NCBI RefSeq assembly: GCF_030540825.1
Contig: NZ_JAUOEO010000002.1
Span: 310,001 to 374,000, forward strand
Reading direction: 5' to 3'
Origin: Flavivirga spongiicola
Lineage (GTDB): Bacteria; Bacteroidota; Bacteroidia; Flavobacteriales; Flavobacteriaceae
Length of the DNA: 64,000 bases
Of the stretch, positions 27,658-37,300 are shown piece by piece. Every line of letters begins with the position of its first letter. The first letter of the stretch is position 1. The translations under genes and the position numbers were made by a program. A model generated the notes under the pieces. The model worked only from the letters and a program-made list of their open reading frames with translations. It had not been told where the DNA came from and did no database searches.

Positions 27658-28236
27658 TCAAGAATTTGACTGAGCTAATTTATTTCTTAATCTGCTTAAT
27701 GATTCTGGTGTGATTCCGAGCATAGAGGCAATATGTTGAAGCGGAACATGATTAAAAAGCGCCGGTTCTTCTTTGAGTAAAGTTTCAAATCTTTGCTGTG
27801 CTGTTGTATGTAATTGGGCAAACATACTGCGCTCCAATAAAGCAAAAGAATGTGCAAGTAATACGTTGTCAAACTCTAACCATTTAGGCTGTTCCTTGCA
27901 AAGTTTAAAATGATTTTCCCTACTAATAACGTAAAGTGTACAATCAGTTAATGCTTGTATATTCCAATAATTTTCTGATTCGAAAATAAAACTGGAAAGT
28001 GACGTTATAAACTTTCCATTACTACCAATCCAAAAGGTAATTTCTTTTCCTTCGGCGATATCATACATTCTTAAGTATCCCGATTCGATAAATGCCATTT
28101 TCCTGCAAATTTTTCCCGATTCTGAAAAAAATGCCCCCTTCTTTATTTTTATAATTTCAAAATAAGAAATTATGGAATCTAAAGAATCATTATCAATATT
28201 AATTTTATCTGAAATACAACATCTTAGTGGTTCCAT
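27658..28236 (-). CDS. Crp/Fnr-family transcriptional regulator
   Basis: 192 residues. The N-terminal cyclic-nucleotide-binding-type beta barrel is visible (FFSESGKICRKMAFIESGYL, then EITFWIGSNGKF), followed by a dimerisation helix and a short helix-turn-helix (LQHIASMLGITPESLSRLRN). Bacteroidota carry many Crp-like proteins without known ligands; I see no Fnr-type Cys cluster. It is on the same strand as the SRPBCC gene downstream and the cyd genes upstream (53 bp after the small membrane gene), so it could sense redox state or respond to respiration. That role is inference. Confidence 0.85.
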   Translation of the reverse strand: MEPLRCCISDKINIDNDSLDSIISYFEIIKIKKGAFFSESGKICRKMAFIESGYLRMYDIAEGKEITFWIGSNGKFITSLSSFIFESENYWNIQALTDCTLYVISRENHFKLCKEQPKWLEFDNVLLAHSFALLERSMFAQLHTTAQQRFETLLKEEPALFNHVPLQHIASMLGITPESLSRLRNKLAQSNS

Positions 28237-28288
28237 TTTTTCTAATTATAACGATTGTAATCCAAAGGGATTGTTTTTTTATTAAAAC

Positions 28289-28585
28289 TTAATGATTCAT
28301 CTTGGTTTTTATTTTCCGGATTAAAACCACAGCAATAGCACCACCAATAAAAGACACGAAAAGATTTAGAGCAAACAAACCAATATGAACATCTCCAAAT
28401 TGAATGATTGATTTGGGATCAAAGCCTAGACTACCTAAAGATTTAAGTAAAAAAATACTGCCAAAAACACCGGCGATGGTATTACCAATAATTCCTAATG
28501 AATATATCTTAAAAATATACCCTGTAATATTTGCTCCGATAATTCCAACCAAAATGCTTATTAGAGAAATTAAAGTATCTGTCAT
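28289..28585 (-). CDS. Small membrane protein (about 98 aa)
   Basis: I chose the start MTDTLISLISILVGIIGANI; an earlier ATG at 28639 would overlap the end of cydB by 26 bp. There are three hydrophobic helices with Gly-rich faces (LISILVGIIGANITGYIF, IIGNTIAGVFGSIFLL, LFALNLFVSFIGGAIAVVLI), resembling GlsB/YeaQ-type small membrane proteins. It follows cydB, so it may be the third gene of the cyd operon. The function is unknown. Confidence 0.65.
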   Translation of the reverse strand: MTDTLISLISILVGIIGANITGYIFKIYSLGIIGNTIAGVFGSIFLLKSLGSLGFDPKSIIQFGDVHIGLFALNLFVSFIGGAIAVVLIRKIKTKMNH

Positions 28586-28613
28586 AGACGTATGTATTAC
28601 ACTTAAATTGGTA

Positions 28614-29687
28614 TTAATGACCATAATCCATGTTATCAATTTTTCCTCCCATGAGCCTTTTCTGAATAATCATATATACAAATAGAAGAATAAAACCAAT
28701 AATACCCCAATTAAGAGCCACGGATAATCCATACTCTGGTGCAGCGGTATTGTAAATAGTTAATGATTCATTTAACGCGTTATTAGAAGGTAACATGGCT
28801 GGAAATATGGAGGCCAAAGACGAAGCGATACCTCCAAGTATTAGCAATGTAGAGAAAACAAAACCATAGATGTCTTTTTTTAACTTTTTAATAAAAAATA
28901 ATCCAATTAATCCAGAGATATAAATGATAGGAAATACGATTAGAAAAGGAGTTTCAATAAAATTGTCTAAAGAATTTGGATTGATTATTTGCCAGACGAT
29001 TAAAGAAAAGACCGTTAATACAGATAGGGCTATATTTAATCTAAAGATGACTGTTTTAAGCTGGTTATTTATAGATGCGTTTGTTTTTAAAATAATCCAA
29101 TTGGCACCGTGGATAGCTAAAGTAACCAGTGTAATTAAACCAATAATGATTGTAAACCAATCTATCACACCGGGAGATTCGTTCAAAGGACTAAAGTTAG
29201 AACTCCATAAAGGTAGGAAAAAGTAATGCCCTTCATATGTAGATACTCCGTTCTCGACACCTCCTAAATTAACACCTCTTACTATGTTACCCAAAGCAAT
29301 ACCAAAAAACAATGCTAATAGGAAACTTGAAACGCCAAAAGCTTTATCCCAAATATCTTTCCACATTTGATAATCAAACTGACCTCTAAACTCTAATCCA
29401 ATGGCTCTGAATATAATTAACCATAAAACAATCATTAACGGCAGATAGAAACCACTAAAAACAGAAGCGTAGAATGTTGGAAAAGCCATAAAAAGCATAC
29501 CTCCGGCAGCAACCAACCAAACTTCATTAGAATCCCAGAATAATCCGGCAGATTTAGTAATAACTTCTTTATCTTTTTCTGTTTTGGCATAAAATAAATG
29601 AATGATTCCTGCTCCAAAATCATAACCATCTAATACAAAAAATACAACCAATACAACTGCTATGATGATAAACCAAAATATTTCCAT
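28614..29687 (-). CDS. cydB: Cytochrome bd ubiquinol oxidase subunit II
   Basis: 357 residues with eight or nine membrane helices. The N terminus FVLDGYDFGAGIIHLFYAKT and SAGLFWDSNEVWLVAAGG are typical of CydB. With CydA it forms the inner-membrane bd oxidase, which reduces oxygen to water with quinol and has high oxygen affinity. The ATG lies 3 bp after the cydA stop, so the two are translated together. Confidence 0.97.
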   Translation of the reverse strand: MEIFWFIIIAVVLVVFFVLDGYDFGAGIIHLFYAKTEKDKEVITKSAGLFWDSNEVWLVAAGGMLFMAFPTFYASVFSGFYLPLMIVLWLIIFRAIGLEFRGQFDYQMWKDIWDKAFGVSSFLLALFFGIALGNIVRGVNLGGVENGVSTYEGHYFFLPLWSSNFSPLNESPGVIDWFTIIIGLITLVTLAIHGANWIILKTNASINNQLKTVIFRLNIALSVLTVFSLIVWQIINPNSLDNFIETPFLIVFPIIYISGLIGLFFIKKLKKDIYGFVFSTLLILGGIASSLASIFPAMLPSNNALNESLTIYNTAAPEYGLSVALNWGIIGFILLFVYMIIQKRLMGGKIDNMDYGH

Positions 29688-29690
29688 AAT

Positions 29691-31022
29691 TTAATGTGTT
29701 TGAGGTTTAGGACCCTGATGAATCGTTTTACCTACCAATATTAAAAATAATAAGCCGAGTAGTAGATATATGGCTACAAAGCCTAATAGTGTAAATAAAG
29801 TGTTTCCTGAAGAAACTGTGGGGGAGATGCCTTCACTCGTTTTTAGCAAGCCATAAACTAAATAGGGCTGTCTGCCTAACTCGGCAACATACCAGCCTGT
29901 TATATTGGCGATATACGGAAATGGTACCAAAAACATGATAAACCAAAGTAAAGGCTTCATATTGAATAGTTTTCTCCGCCATAAAAAGAATACTGCCGAC
30001 CCCATGATACCAATAAAAATAGTACCTAAGCCTACCATAATATGATACGAATAATAAAGTGCCGGGATATTGTCGGGTAGTTCTTCTTGTTTAAATTGGT
30101 CCATTCCGGGAATTTGCTTGTCCCATTTTTGGTAGGTTAAAAAACTTAATATGTTTGGTACGGCAATCTTATTATCTAATTTTTTCTCAACCATATTGGG
30201 TTGACCGATTAGAACAATTTCGGCTCCCGCTTCCTCGGTTTCAAAAATACCTTCCATGGCAGCAAATGATGCGGGTTGATATTTTGCCACATTTTTAGCA
30301 TTCCAATCTCCTGTGGGAAAAGCTAAAAGAATACTTGATACCAATCCAAATACAACACCTGTTTTTAAAAGTAGTTTACCGTATTCTAAATTTTTGTTTC
30401 TTAGTATATAAAAAGCTCCTATACTAGCCACAACAAAAGAAGAGGTGACAACAGAAGCAAACTGATTATGTAAAAAAGCAGGAAGTAGCCAGGGATTGCT
30501 GAAAAGAGAAGAAAAATTTTCTAAAACAAATTTGCCGTTATCCAATATTTCATAGCCTACAGGATGTTGCATCCAGGCATTAGTCGCTAATATAAACCAA
30601 CCACTTCCCCAAGAGCCCAGAAAAACTAAAAAACCAGTCAAAAAGTGTAATTTTTGACCCATTAGTTTCTCTCCGAAAATAAAAAGGGCTAAAAAAGAAG
30701 ACTCTAAGAAGAAGGAAAACATGCCTTCCATGGCTAAAGTTTGACCTATAATACTGCCTGTAAGTTCCGAGAACTTGGCCCAATTAGTACCGAATTGAAA
30801 TTCCATAGGAATCCCGGTAATAACCCCCATAGTGAAATTAATAGCAAATATCTTCATTAAGAATTTTGCTATATCATTATATTTTTCAATTTTTTTTATT
30901 AAATATTTCCCCTTGAAATAGACTATTATTAATGATAAGCCCATAGTTAACTGTGGAAATATGTAATGGAATGTGATAGTAAATGCAAATTGCAGCCTAT
31001 CATAAAAAATCATATCCTCCAT
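29691..31022 (-). CDS. cydA: Cytochrome bd ubiquinol oxidase subunit I
   Basis: 443 residues with nine membrane helices. The heme b595/d ligand His 19 lies in FAFTITFHYIFPQLTMG; GIPMEFQFGTNWAKFSELTG carries the conserved Glu; and TGWYVAELGRQPYLVYG closes the quinol-site region. At 443 residues the Q-loop is short, as in many Bacteroidota and Gram-positive enzymes. It is first in the cydA-cydB-small membrane protein operon. About 100 bp upstream is a long perfect palindrome (31122-31148) that could bind a regulator. Confidence 0.97.
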   Translation of the reverse strand: MEDMIFYDRLQFAFTITFHYIFPQLTMGLSLIIVYFKGKYLIKKIEKYNDIAKFLMKIFAINFTMGVITGIPMEFQFGTNWAKFSELTGSIIGQTLAMEGMFSFFLESSFLALFIFGEKLMGQKLHFLTGFLVFLGSWGSGWFILATNAWMQHPVGYEILDNGKFVLENFSSLFSNPWLLPAFLHNQFASVVTSSFVVASIGAFYILRNKNLEYGKLLLKTGVVFGLVSSILLAFPTGDWNAKNVAKYQPASFAAMEGIFETEEAGAEIVLIGQPNMVEKKLDNKIAVPNILSFLTYQKWDKQIPGMDQFKQEELPDNIPALYYSYHIMVGLGTIFIGIMGSAVFFLWRRKLFNMKPLLWFIMFLVPFPYIANITGWYVAELGRQPYLVYGLLKTSEGISPTVSSGNTLFTLLGFVAIYLLLGLLFLILVGKTIHQGPKPQTH

Positions 31023-31121
31023 GCTATTTGTTTTTTAAGAAAGTGAACGGCTTTGAATATGAAAAGTAGTGCGGTAAAGAAGTATTAATTTTAGGATTTA
31101 GCACAAGCAAAACTTTTAGAA

Positions 31122-31148
31122 TTTATAGTGTAAAATTTACACTATAAA
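31122..31148. promoter_or_regulatory. Perfect 13-bp-arm palindrome upstream of cydA
   Basis: TTTATAGTGTAAA (31122-31134), one central A, then TTTACACTATAAA (31136-31148). The symmetry is perfect. It is about 100 bp upstream of the cydA start, a plausible operator for a dimeric regulator of the oxidase. It does not match a Crp (TGTGA) or Fnr (TTGAT) site, so the binding protein is unknown. Confidence 0.55.
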
Positions 31149-31397
31149 GATAAGGAAATTTAAAAATTCTGCGGCCTCATAATCCCAAATATATTTCATG
31201 TAAAACCCTTTAAAAATAAGTTTTAATCCATTAGAAATAAGCTTATTATTGGTATTTGCAATATTCTGTAAATTATATGTTTATATTTTTTAGCTCTCCT
31301 CAATGATCTTTATGGGAATTTTTAGTAATAAAAATCTCAATATTGAAAGATAAAATTTTTTTACCTGTTCAAATTTGTTTAAAATTGTAGGATAATA

Positions 31398-31435
31398 TGG
31401 ACTGCCGGCGTGCTCTGTCGCGTGCCGGCAATCCA
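31398..31435. repeat. GC-rich inverted repeat at island left edge
   Basis: TGGACTGCCGGC (31398-31409) pairs with GCCGGCAATCCA (31424-31435), with one mismatch in 12 bp. It marks the point where base composition switches from AT-rich to GC-rich. Confidence 0.6.
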
Positions 31436-31532
31436 TGTTCGGGTACGGGTCCTTTAGACCTCCCCGAAGTTATGGAGGCGTCCCTTGTTTAGAAAGGCCC
31501 CGTCCTTTAGAACCTATTCTTTAAACGAACCG

Positions 31533-32063
31533 ATGCGAAAAAACAAGCCCCCCGAGCTGGCGCTCTACGAATTTGACGGGATCTTCGAGCGCCTGTACCA
31601 TCCGCTGTGCCTCTATGCCCATGGTTACGTCCGCGACCTGGGCCTTTGCGAGGACATCGTCCAGGGCGTCTTTCTGAAGGTATGGGAGGAGAGGTCCTCC
31701 TTCCGTGGCAAAGAGATGACGGACGGCCTGTTCTATACCGCTGTAAGGAACAGGTCCCTCGACCACCTGCGGAGCAAGCGTGCCAGGGACGTTAGGGCCT
31801 ATCCGTTGGAGGACCTGGAGGCCCTGCAGGGGGAGAGCGACTTTATATCGGAAACGATCATGACCAACACATCGGAGATCGTGGAAAGAGCGATCGGGTC
31901 GCTGCCCGATAAGTGCGCGGAGGTCATAAGGTCTGGCATGGGAGGCCTCACGAACAGGGAAATAGCCGGGGAGATGGGCATATCCGTGCATACGGTCAAG
32001 GAATACAAGAAGATCGCCTATGGGAAGCTCCGGAAAATCTTAGTCCACTTAAAAATTAAATAA
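31533..32063 (+). CDS. ECF-type RNA polymerase sigma factor (SusCD/FecI-like)
   Basis: 176 residues from ATG 31533. Region 2 is present (YEFDGIFERLYHPLCLYAHG, ADDIVQ-like CEDIVQGVFLKVWEE), as is region 4 (LPDKCAEVIRSGMGGLTNRE and MGISVHTVKEYKKIAYGKLR). The sigma-70 ECF family in Bacteroidota partners FecR anti-sigma factors and switches on SusC/SusD transporters in response to the ligand. The gene is GC-rich with CTG/GAG/AAG-type codons unlike the flanking genes, which supports horizontal transfer of the whole 31.4-39.1 kb block. Confidence 0.93.
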   Translation: MRKNKPPELALYEFDGIFERLYHPLCLYAHGYVRDLGLCEDIVQGVFLKVWEERSSFRGKEMTDGLFYTAVRNRSLDHLRSKRARDVRAYPLEDLEALQGESDFISETIMTNTSEIVERAIGSLPDKCAEVIRSGMGGLTNREIAGEMGISVHTVKEYKKIAYGKLRKILVHLKIK

Positions 32064-32142
32064 AACTTTTTTGATCTTTCACCCCCCCCATTTCCCCTCC
32101 TCTACGTTATAGTAATATAGAACCCTTATTATTCCTTGATTT
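32064..32142 (+). promoter_or_regulatory. Candidate ECF-dependent promoter region before fecR-like gene
   Basis: A C-run (CTTTCACCCCCCCCATTTCC) followed by CTCCTCTACGTTATAGTAAT about 35 bp before the FecR start. This layout recurs before FecR genes in Flavobacteriaceae as I recall it; it is not a TAnnTTTG housekeeping promoter. Low confidence. Confidence 0.35.
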
Positions 32143-33315
32143 ATGGAGAGCCCAGGTAAGACCAGATCACTTTCGGAGAAGATAGCCGCTTCGTTGCTAA
32201 TGGGCGAGGCCCCCGTTGACCTGGAAGGACTCGACGGGCTTACCGAAGAGGAGAAAAAGCGCATACTCTTTAATATTACCGATAGGGACAAGAGGGAAGA
32301 ACGCGTAGGACTTATAAACAGACTGGATAAGCAGAAAGCCCGAAATATTATCCTGGGCCGCGAAAGGCAAAGATATGCCAAACGGAAAAAGGCCTACCTG
32401 TACGGAGCGATGGCAGCATCCGTGGCCCTGTTTCTGGTCATGGCGCTCCTTTTGGACGAGAACGGCGGACCGCAGAAGGGTACGCCGGCCATTTCGGCCA
32501 ACCATATAGAAGCGGGCACGGACAGGGCGATCCTGACCTTGGGCGACGGTTCCCGGGTGAGCCTGGAAAAAGGGCGGACCTACCGATCGGGCAATGCCTC
32601 GAGCAACGGCGAAGAGATAGAATACCGTGCAGGCGGAAGATCGACGCCGCCAAGAGAGACCGCCTACAATACGCTGAGCGTCCCCCGAGGGGCCGAATTC
32701 CAGATAAGGTTATCGGACGGCACCAGGATATGGCTGAACTCCGAGACCCGGCTGAAGTACCCCGTGGCGTTTGGCGAAGGAGAAACGAGGCAGGTAGAGC
32801 TTGTCCATGGCGAGGCCTATTTCGATGTGTCGCCAAGTAGATTGCACGGCGGCGCGAAGTTCAAGGTGGTCCATGAGTTCCAGGACGTCGAAGTCCTGGG
32901 GACCGAGTTCAATATCAAGGCCTATAAGGAGGAGGGAAACATCTATACCACCCTGGTGGAGGGCAAAGTATCCGTCAACCAGCAGGATAAAAAACAACTT
33001 CTTGCACCCAACGAACAATTAAACCTGAATACCCAAGATAAAAAAATGACCATGGCAAGAGTCGATACGGACAAAGAAGTCTCCTGGAAAGAAGGCGTGT
33101 TCAGCTTCCGGAACAAAAGCTTAAAGGATATCATGAAGACCCTTTCCCGTTGGTACGATATGGAAGTGGTATTCGAAAACAAGGTGATAGAAAACGAAAT
33201 GTTCATGGGGTCGTTCAACAAGGGCCTATCGATAGAGGACGTTATGACATCAATTAAAAACACCAATATCATCAATGGCTACCACATAAAGGAAAAGACA
33301 TTGACCATCAAGTAG
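32143..33315 (+). CDS. FecR-family anti-sigma factor
   Basis: 390 residues. A cytoplasmic N terminus, one membrane helix at about 84-105 (AYLYGAMAASVALFLVMALL), a periplasmic FecR domain (YNTLSVPRGAEFQIRLSDGT, WLNSETRLKYP, VELVHGEAYFDV) and a C-terminal DUF4974-type domain (FSFRNKSLKDIMKTLSRWYD). It holds the ECF sigma factor inactive until the STN domain of the partner SusC signals ligand binding. It is 79 bp downstream of the sigma gene. Confidence 0.93.
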   Translation: MESPGKTRSLSEKIAASLLMGEAPVDLEGLDGLTEEEKKRILFNITDRDKREERVGLINRLDKQKARNIILGRERQRYAKRKKAYLYGAMAASVALFLVMALLLDENGGPQKGTPAISANHIEAGTDRAILTLGDGSRVSLEKGRTYRSGNASSNGEEIEYRAGGRSTPPRETAYNTLSVPRGAEFQIRLSDGTRIWLNSETRLKYPVAFGEGETRQVELVHGEAYFDVSPSRLHGGAKFKVVHEFQDVEVLGTEFNIKAYKEEGNIYTTLVEGKVSVNQQDKKQLLAPNEQLNLNTQDKKMTMARVDTDKEVSWKEGVFSFRNKSLKDIMKTLSRWYDMEVVFENKVIENEMFMGSFNKGLSIEDVMTSIKNTNIINGYHIKEKTLTIK

Positions 33316-33477
33316 CGGACAGAGGGCAAGGATGGCCCGGGGCACTCAAAGGACGTGCCGACGGCTTGCATAATAATCAAACAAAAAAGAACAAGACCAT
33401 GGGCCAGCAATAGATCAGCCCCGACCATGAAAGCAGATATAATCCCATTTACACTATAAACCCCGTTTTTAAACTAA

Positions 33478-33960
33478 ATGAGCAGCCAAGCACTATTTGA
33501 ATTCGATACGAGTACGACCGATAACGGCCACGGTACCGCAGAAGCGATCGATGGCATGACCGTAACCTTGTCAGGAGGCTCCGGGCTCGAACCGTCCCCG
33601 GGCCCAGTAGGAGGAAAAGCCCCAAATCTAGCCTCCGCTGGCCCAGACCGCACCGATGCCATTTCCTTTACGGTAAGGGCACCGGCGACCGGACCCGGTG
33701 ACCGGCCATTGGATTCTTTTCAAAGACTGCCCAATGAAGGCGGCAGGTCCCAAAAAGCCTCGGCATGTCCAGATGAAGTAGAGTATATGGTGCACATCAA
33801 GGACGTTCCAGGATCAAAGCTCATAAGGATATACAATAATTCAGGAGAAAAGATCTTACAGGGTAAAAATAAAAGCGAAGAAGCAGCCCATCTAACAAAA
33901 GGCCTGTATTTTTTCAAGTACCTACGGGTGAGCAGGCCCCGGAAACTAAAAAAGATATGA
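33478..33960 (+). CDS. Small protein between FecR and SusC, sorting-domain-like C terminus
   Basis: 160 residues, no clear signal peptide. The first 35 residues (ALFEFDTSTTDNGHGTAEAI, then DGMTVTLSGGSG) look like part of an extracellular beta domain. The middle is Gly/Pro/Ala-rich low complexity. The C terminus (SKLIRIYNNSGEKILQGKNK, then AAHLTKGLYFFKY) resembles a type IX secretion type-A sorting domain, but is followed by a basic RVSRPRKLKKI tail. It may be a collapsed remnant of a larger surface protein or a genuine small protein. Codon use matches the GC-rich island. I do not recognise the family. Confidence 0.45.
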   Translation: MSSQALFEFDTSTTDNGHGTAEAIDGMTVTLSGGSGLEPSPGPVGGKAPNLASAGPDRTDAISFTVRAPATGPGDRPLDSFQRLPNEGGRSQKASACPDEVEYMVHIKDVPGSKLIRIYNNSGEKILQGKNKSEEAAHLTKGLYFFKYLRVSRPRKLKKI

Positions 33961-34351
33961 AGCAGCAGAACAGGAACGCATAAAAATAATTGGGCGGGCC
34001 ATTATGGCGAACCGGCCGGCCAACGCGAGAGGGCACATTAAAAAGCAAATAAAATATAGAAGTCATTTCAAAAAGGGAACAAGAATGTTTTTAGATTTAT
34101 TAAGTTAGAGAGATTAAGGAATCCGAACCATCTTTTCCCTTTTGATTATACCAATGGAATTTCTAGATGAAATAAAATAAGGCAGATCCAAAAAAGCAAA
34201 AGAGGAACGTGGTTTACACTTGAACGGTACAAGACTACATCCCTCTTTTTTTAATATTAGTTACCCGATTGAGAGTTTCAACCAGGCAACAAACAACCAA
34301 ATTTATGGAAATTAAACTAACTATTAAGAAAAAACACTCTCAAAATTTATT
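33961..34351. other. Intergenic region before susC-like gene
   Basis: 390 bp, less GC-rich than the coding parts of the island. A long-loop inverted repeat, AAAAGAGG near 34197 with CCCTCTTTTTTTT near 34241, could end the upstream transcript. No gene seen. Confidence 0.4.
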
Positions 34352-37300
34352 ATGCGTCCATTTATACTGTTGTTCTGTACCACATTGTTCAGTTTCATAC
34401 CAAAGCACACAAGCTCTCAAAATGCCAGGGTCGACATAGGTTCGACCATGGAGGTAACCGTAGATAGGGTATTCGATATAATCAATACACAGACCGGTTA
34501 CTCGTTCATTTATCATCAAGACCTGTTCAAGGACCATCCCAAGGTAGTCCTTGAAAAAGGGGTTTTCCGCGTTAAAAAGCTACTAAAGTTGATCCTTCCG
34601 ACCGAAGACCTGAATATCACCGTAACAAAGAACACCATCAGTATCAGCGGCAAAGAGAGCGGTCCCGAAAACCAAGGGCGAAGCCTCACCGGTACCGTCC
34701 TGGACCATGAAGGCCTGCCCTTATCCGGCGCCACCGTTTTAATAAAAGGCTCGAACAAGGGGACCCCCACCGATTCGAACGGTCGGTTTACCATCGCTGC
34801 GGCCCATCCGGAGGACGTTCTGGTATTCTCGTCACTAGGGTTTGAAACGCAGGAAACCACCATAGGCAACCAGGGCAGCATCCATGTATCGCTAAAAGAA
34901 GCCGTTGAGGAATTGAAAGCCGTAGAGATCGTGGGGCACTACTACAAAAGATCCCAAGAGGAGAACCCGGGGAGCGTTTACAGGCTGGATGCCAAAACCA
35001 TAGAAAGACAACCGGTAACCAATCCTTTGGCAGCCATGAACGGCTATATTCCCGGGGTCAATATTGTCCAAAGCACCGGGCTTTCCGGTGGCGGTTTTAA
35101 AATAGAGATACGGGGCAAGAACTTTATAGATGCAGGTACAGAGCCTCTATATGTCCTGGACGGCGTACCCTATAGTTCCGAATCACTGTCATTTCCCCTT
35201 GTCAACCCAGTCCTGCCAGAAGAGAACCCGCTGAGCTTGATCAACCCTGCCGATGTTGAGGGCATAGAGGTCCTCAAGGATGCGGATGCCACGGCTATCT
35301 ATGGTTCACGCGGAGCCAATGGCGTGGTCCTTATCACGACCAAAAGGGGGCGGGCGGGGAAAACCCAGATCAAGGTCAATACCACCACGGGGCTGGCAAG
35401 CGTGTCCCGTTTTGTAGACCTGTTGAATACGGATCAATATTTAGAAATGCGATTGGAGGCGCTTACCAATGGCGGGTTCACACCTGGAACAACGCCCCCC
35501 AGCCTGCAACTTGCCATGCCGGACCTGTTCGGATGGGACCCAAGCCGCTATACGGATTGGCAGAAGGAGCTTATAGGAGGCACAGCTTACCGAAACACGG
35601 GACAGCTGTCTTTTTCGGGAGGCAACGAACAGACCCAGTTTTTATTCAGTGGCAGCTATCTGAACGAGACTACGGTATTTCCGGGAAACTCAAAATACGG
35701 AAAGGCCTCGGTACAGAGCAATATCAACCACCGATCGCAGGATGGGCGCTTTCGGGTAAATGTCCTGACAAACTATGTCGTTGACGATAACCGCCTCCCA
35801 CTTGGCCGGCTTACGCAAGAAGCCTATAGGCTGGCACCAAATGCCCCGGCACTCTACAATGGCCGCGGCGGTCTGAACTGGAACGGTTGGGGTATAGTAG
35901 ATAATCCATTAAGGCTGTTGGAGGGAGAGTACCGGGCAAAGAGCAAAAACTTTCTGTTGAGTACGGCGATCTCTTACCGTCCCGTACCGGGTCTGGAACT
36001 TACGGCCAATCTGGGCTATACGGATTACCACAAGGACGAGTACAAGGCATCCCGACATACAATGTTTAACCCGGTTTTTAAATATACAAGTGCTACCGGG
36101 TCTTCACTCTTTACCAATAGGGCCTCGCGCCAATCCTGGAATATGGAACCACAGGTCGAGTGGCAAAAGAAGTGGGGCAATGCAGATCTTAATATCCTGG
36201 TCGGGACCACGTTCCAGCAACGCCTAACAAAGCAGGTCAGTATATTGGGAGAAGGCTTCGAGAACAACAACCAGATTTTGGATATATCCGCAGCCAATAG
36301 AATCACGGGAGGGACAGACCGGGAATCCAAATATAATTACCAGGCCGTATTTGGAAGACTGAACCTTAAATGGGCCGGGAAATATATTGTGAACCTCACG
36401 GGACGACAGGATGGCTCCAGCCGGTTTGGACCGGGCAAGCAATTTGGCGATTTCGGAGCAGTTGGAGCAGCCTGGATCTTTTCAAGGGAAGCTTTCTTGG
36501 AGGACCAGGAGCTTTTGAGCTATGGGAAGCTCCGTACCAGTTATGGAGTTACGGGCAGTGATAATATAGGAGATTACGGCTTTTATAATTCCTATGGGAT
36601 TTCGAGTACCGGAAACTATAACGGATCGGTACTCCTGCCTTCCAGGCTGTTCAATCCGGCCTTTGGCTGGGAAGAGACCAAAAAGTTCGAAGTAGGCCTG
36701 GAACTGGGTCTTTTGGGCGATCGCGTACAGCTTACAACGGCATGGTATAAGAACCGTTCCACAAACCAATTGTTGGGGGTCCCTTTGCCCGGCACCACGG
36801 GTTTCAATTCCGTAAATGCCAATTTTGACGCTACGGTGGAAAATACGGGCCTAGAAATAGACTTTCGGTCCGTAAACCTTAAAAGCGCCCATTTTAAATG
36901 GACTACGACCTTCAATATCTCGGTGCCCAAAAATAAGCTGGTAAAATTTGATGGCCTGGAACACTCGACCTTTGCAGACCAGTACGTGGTAGGGCAGCCC
37001 CTGAGCATCCGAAAGCTGTACCATATGACCGGTGTCGATCCGGACACGGGCGTATACCGGTTTGAGGACTATAACAAAGACGGTGCGATCGATCCGGGCG
37101 CTTCCTCGGAAGACCGTCAATGGATCGAGGATACGGCCCCAAGGTTCCATGGGGGGCTGGGCAATAATTTTAATTACAAAGCACTGAGCCTGAAGGTCTT
37201 TTTCCAGTTCAAGAAACAAAGAGGGCCCAATATATCCCATGATTCAAATTATCCCGGCGATCTTTCCAACCAGCACGCGTCCGTATTGGACCGTTGGCAG

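Larger units (their letters stand above)
31023..31532. other. Divergent intergenic region and composition boundary
   Basis: 510 bp between cydA (minus) and the ECF sigma gene (plus). The left part is AT-rich with the palindrome at 31122-31148. At about 31395 composition turns abruptly GC-rich, starting with a GC hairpin. An alternative TTG start for the sigma gene at 31485 is possible but less likely than ATG 31533. Confidence 0.6.

Noticed and set aside
31398..31435. GC-rich hairpin as a transposon end
   Set aside because: No matching terminal repeat was found at the right island edge and there is no transposase, so it is listed only as an inverted repeat.
31485..31532. Upstream TTG start for the ECF sigma factor
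   Set aside because: The ATG at 31533 fits the family N terminus, and the extra 16 residues have no similarity to sigma factors.
31521..32836. Long minus-strand and alternative-frame ORFs opposite the sigma factor and FecR genes
   Set aside because: GC-rich coding DNA has few stop codons, so antisense ORFs are expected; none has family motifs or a plausible start context.
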